Below are positions 5,563 through 6,215 of a stretch of 6,215 nucleotides of DNA, piece after piece. Origin of the DNA: an uncultured Agathobacter sp. GTDB lineage: Bacteria; Bacillota; Clostridia; Lachnospirales; Lachnospiraceae. The stretch lies in the NCBI GenBank assembly GCA_934358675.1, contig CAKRKX010000118.1:1-6215 (forward strand), read 5' to 3'. The notes under the pieces are model-generated. The model searched no databases and was not told the origin of the DNA. It saw only the letters and a program-made list of their open reading frames with translations. Numbering within the stretch: position 1 is the first letter of the stretch; each line of letters starts with the position of its first letter. Position numbers and translations under genes: made by a program.

Positions 5563-6215
5563 TTATAAAATATCAATGTACTCCCCTGCCAAAGCCTTAT
5601 TCATGCTGCGGACAGCACAGAACTTACCACACATACTGCAGGTATCGCTGTGGTCATCCTCCGGACTTCTGCTGTCACGGATCGCCTTGGCTGTCTCCGG
5701 ATCAATGGCGCATTCAAACTGTGCGTCCCAGTCAAGCACGCGTCTGGCATCACCCATACGGTCGTCGATATCTCTCGCTCCCGGAATTCCCTTGGCAATA
5801 TCCGCTGCATGAGCCGCGATCTTAGAGGCAACAATTCCCTGCTTTACATCTTCGACGTTCGGAAGAGCCAGATGCTCTGCCGGTGTCACGTAGCAAAGGA
5901 ATGCCGCACCGTTCATCGCTGCCACCGCGCCACCGATGGCTGCCGTAATATGGTCATATCCCGGTGCGATATCCGTAACAAGAGGTCCCAACACATAGAA
6001 AGGCGCTCCCATGCAGATGCTCTGCTGCACTTTCATGTTTGCAGCGACCTGATCAAGCGGCACATGTCCCGGTCCCTCGACCATGACCTGTACATTATGA
6101 TCCCATGCACGCTTTGTCAGCTCGCCAAGGCGCACCAGCTCCTCGATCTGGCACACATCCGTTGCATCCGCAAGACATCCCGGTCGGCATGCATCGCCAA
6201 GCGAGATCGTCACAT
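5563..6215 (-). CDS. thiC: Phosphomethylpyrimidine synthase ThiC, C-terminal part
   Basis: ThiC converts 5-aminoimidazole ribotide into hydroxymethylpyrimidine phosphate, the pyrimidine precursor of thiamine, in a non-canonical radical S-adenosylmethionine reaction in the cytoplasm. About 217 C-terminal codons are visible; the N-terminal part lies beyond the right edge. The first full codon, GTG at 6213, is an internal valine in [12 protein letters not shown], a conserved stretch, and not a start. Further family hallmarks are [20 protein letters not shown] (about 43-55 of the fragment), [20 protein letters not shown] and AAIGGA. The iron-sulfur cluster motif lies near the C-terminus as CSMCGKFC (192-199 of the fragment, DNA 5617-5640). 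This gives a CX2CX3C spacing, one residue shorter than the CX2CX4C of the well-studied long ThiC proteins. A terminator-like hairpin follows 54 nt after the stop. Any TPP riboswitch would be upstream, outside this window. Confidence 0.96.
   Translation of the reverse strand, partial: VTISLGDACRPGCLADATDVCQIEELVRLGELTKRAWDHNVQVMVEGPGHVPLDQVAANMKVQQSICMGAPFYVLGPLVTDIAPGYDHITAAIGGAVAAMNGAAFLCYVTPAEHLALPNVEDVKQGIVASKIAAHAADIAKGIPGARDIDDRMGDARRVLDWDAQFECAIDPETAKAIRDSRSPEDDHSDTCSMCGKFCAVRSMNKALAGEYIDIL

Noticed and set aside
6211..6213. GTG as a start codon for the thiC frame
   Set aside because: It encodes an internal valine in a conserved ThiC stretch; the frame continues beyond the window.
1..6215. 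Mobile element, CRISPR array, tRNA/rRNA genes, phage or defence system
   Set aside because: No transposase, direct-repeat array, tRNA fold, attachment site or defence-type domain was seen; all genes are intact metabolic or housekeeping types on one strand.

Overview
The window is ordinary chromosomal DNA, most likely from a Gram-positive anaerobe of the class Clostridia, probably the Lachnospiraceae. The reasons are a threonyl-tRNA synthetase gene controlled by a threonine T-box leader, strong AGGAGG-type ribosome binding sites, canonical TATAAT promoters, a short C-terminal SEC-C protein and a clostridial-style ThiC. The taxonomic call is inference from protein style; no search was run.

All five genes lie on the minus strand, so in transcription order the window reads from high to low coordinates. 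First comes the C-terminal half of thiC (5563-6215, cut by the window edge), followed by a terminator-like hairpin (5466-5508). Next is a complete, signal-less glycoside hydrolase family 13 enzyme of the neopullulanase/cyclomaltodextrinase type (3333-5444). A strong extended -10 promoter (3252-3280) then drives a small SEC-C zinc-binding protein (2698-3198). Another promoter (2655-2682) starts a leader of about 430 nt that carries a T-box riboswitch with specifier codon ACC, T-box sequence and intrinsic terminator (about 2301-2648). It leads into thrS (247-2214), which ends in a GC-rich terminator (195-233). The first 53 codons of an AzgA-type purine permease (1-161) finish the window.

The genes do not form one pathway. 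They cover thiamine pyrimidine synthesis, cytoplasmic breakdown of alpha-glucan oligosaccharides, threonine charging of tRNA and purine uptake. The best-resolved regulation is the thrS leader: uncharged tRNA-Thr should read the ACC specifier and pair its 3' end with the T-box, preventing formation of the terminator hairpin.

No mobile element, CRISPR array, tRNA, rRNA or defence-type system was seen. The points most worth a second look are a 10-nt perfect complementarity across the T-box terminator, the terminator-like hairpin squeezed between the amylase gene and its only visible promoter, and sequence variants in the conserved motifs of ThrS, ThiC and the GH13 enzyme.
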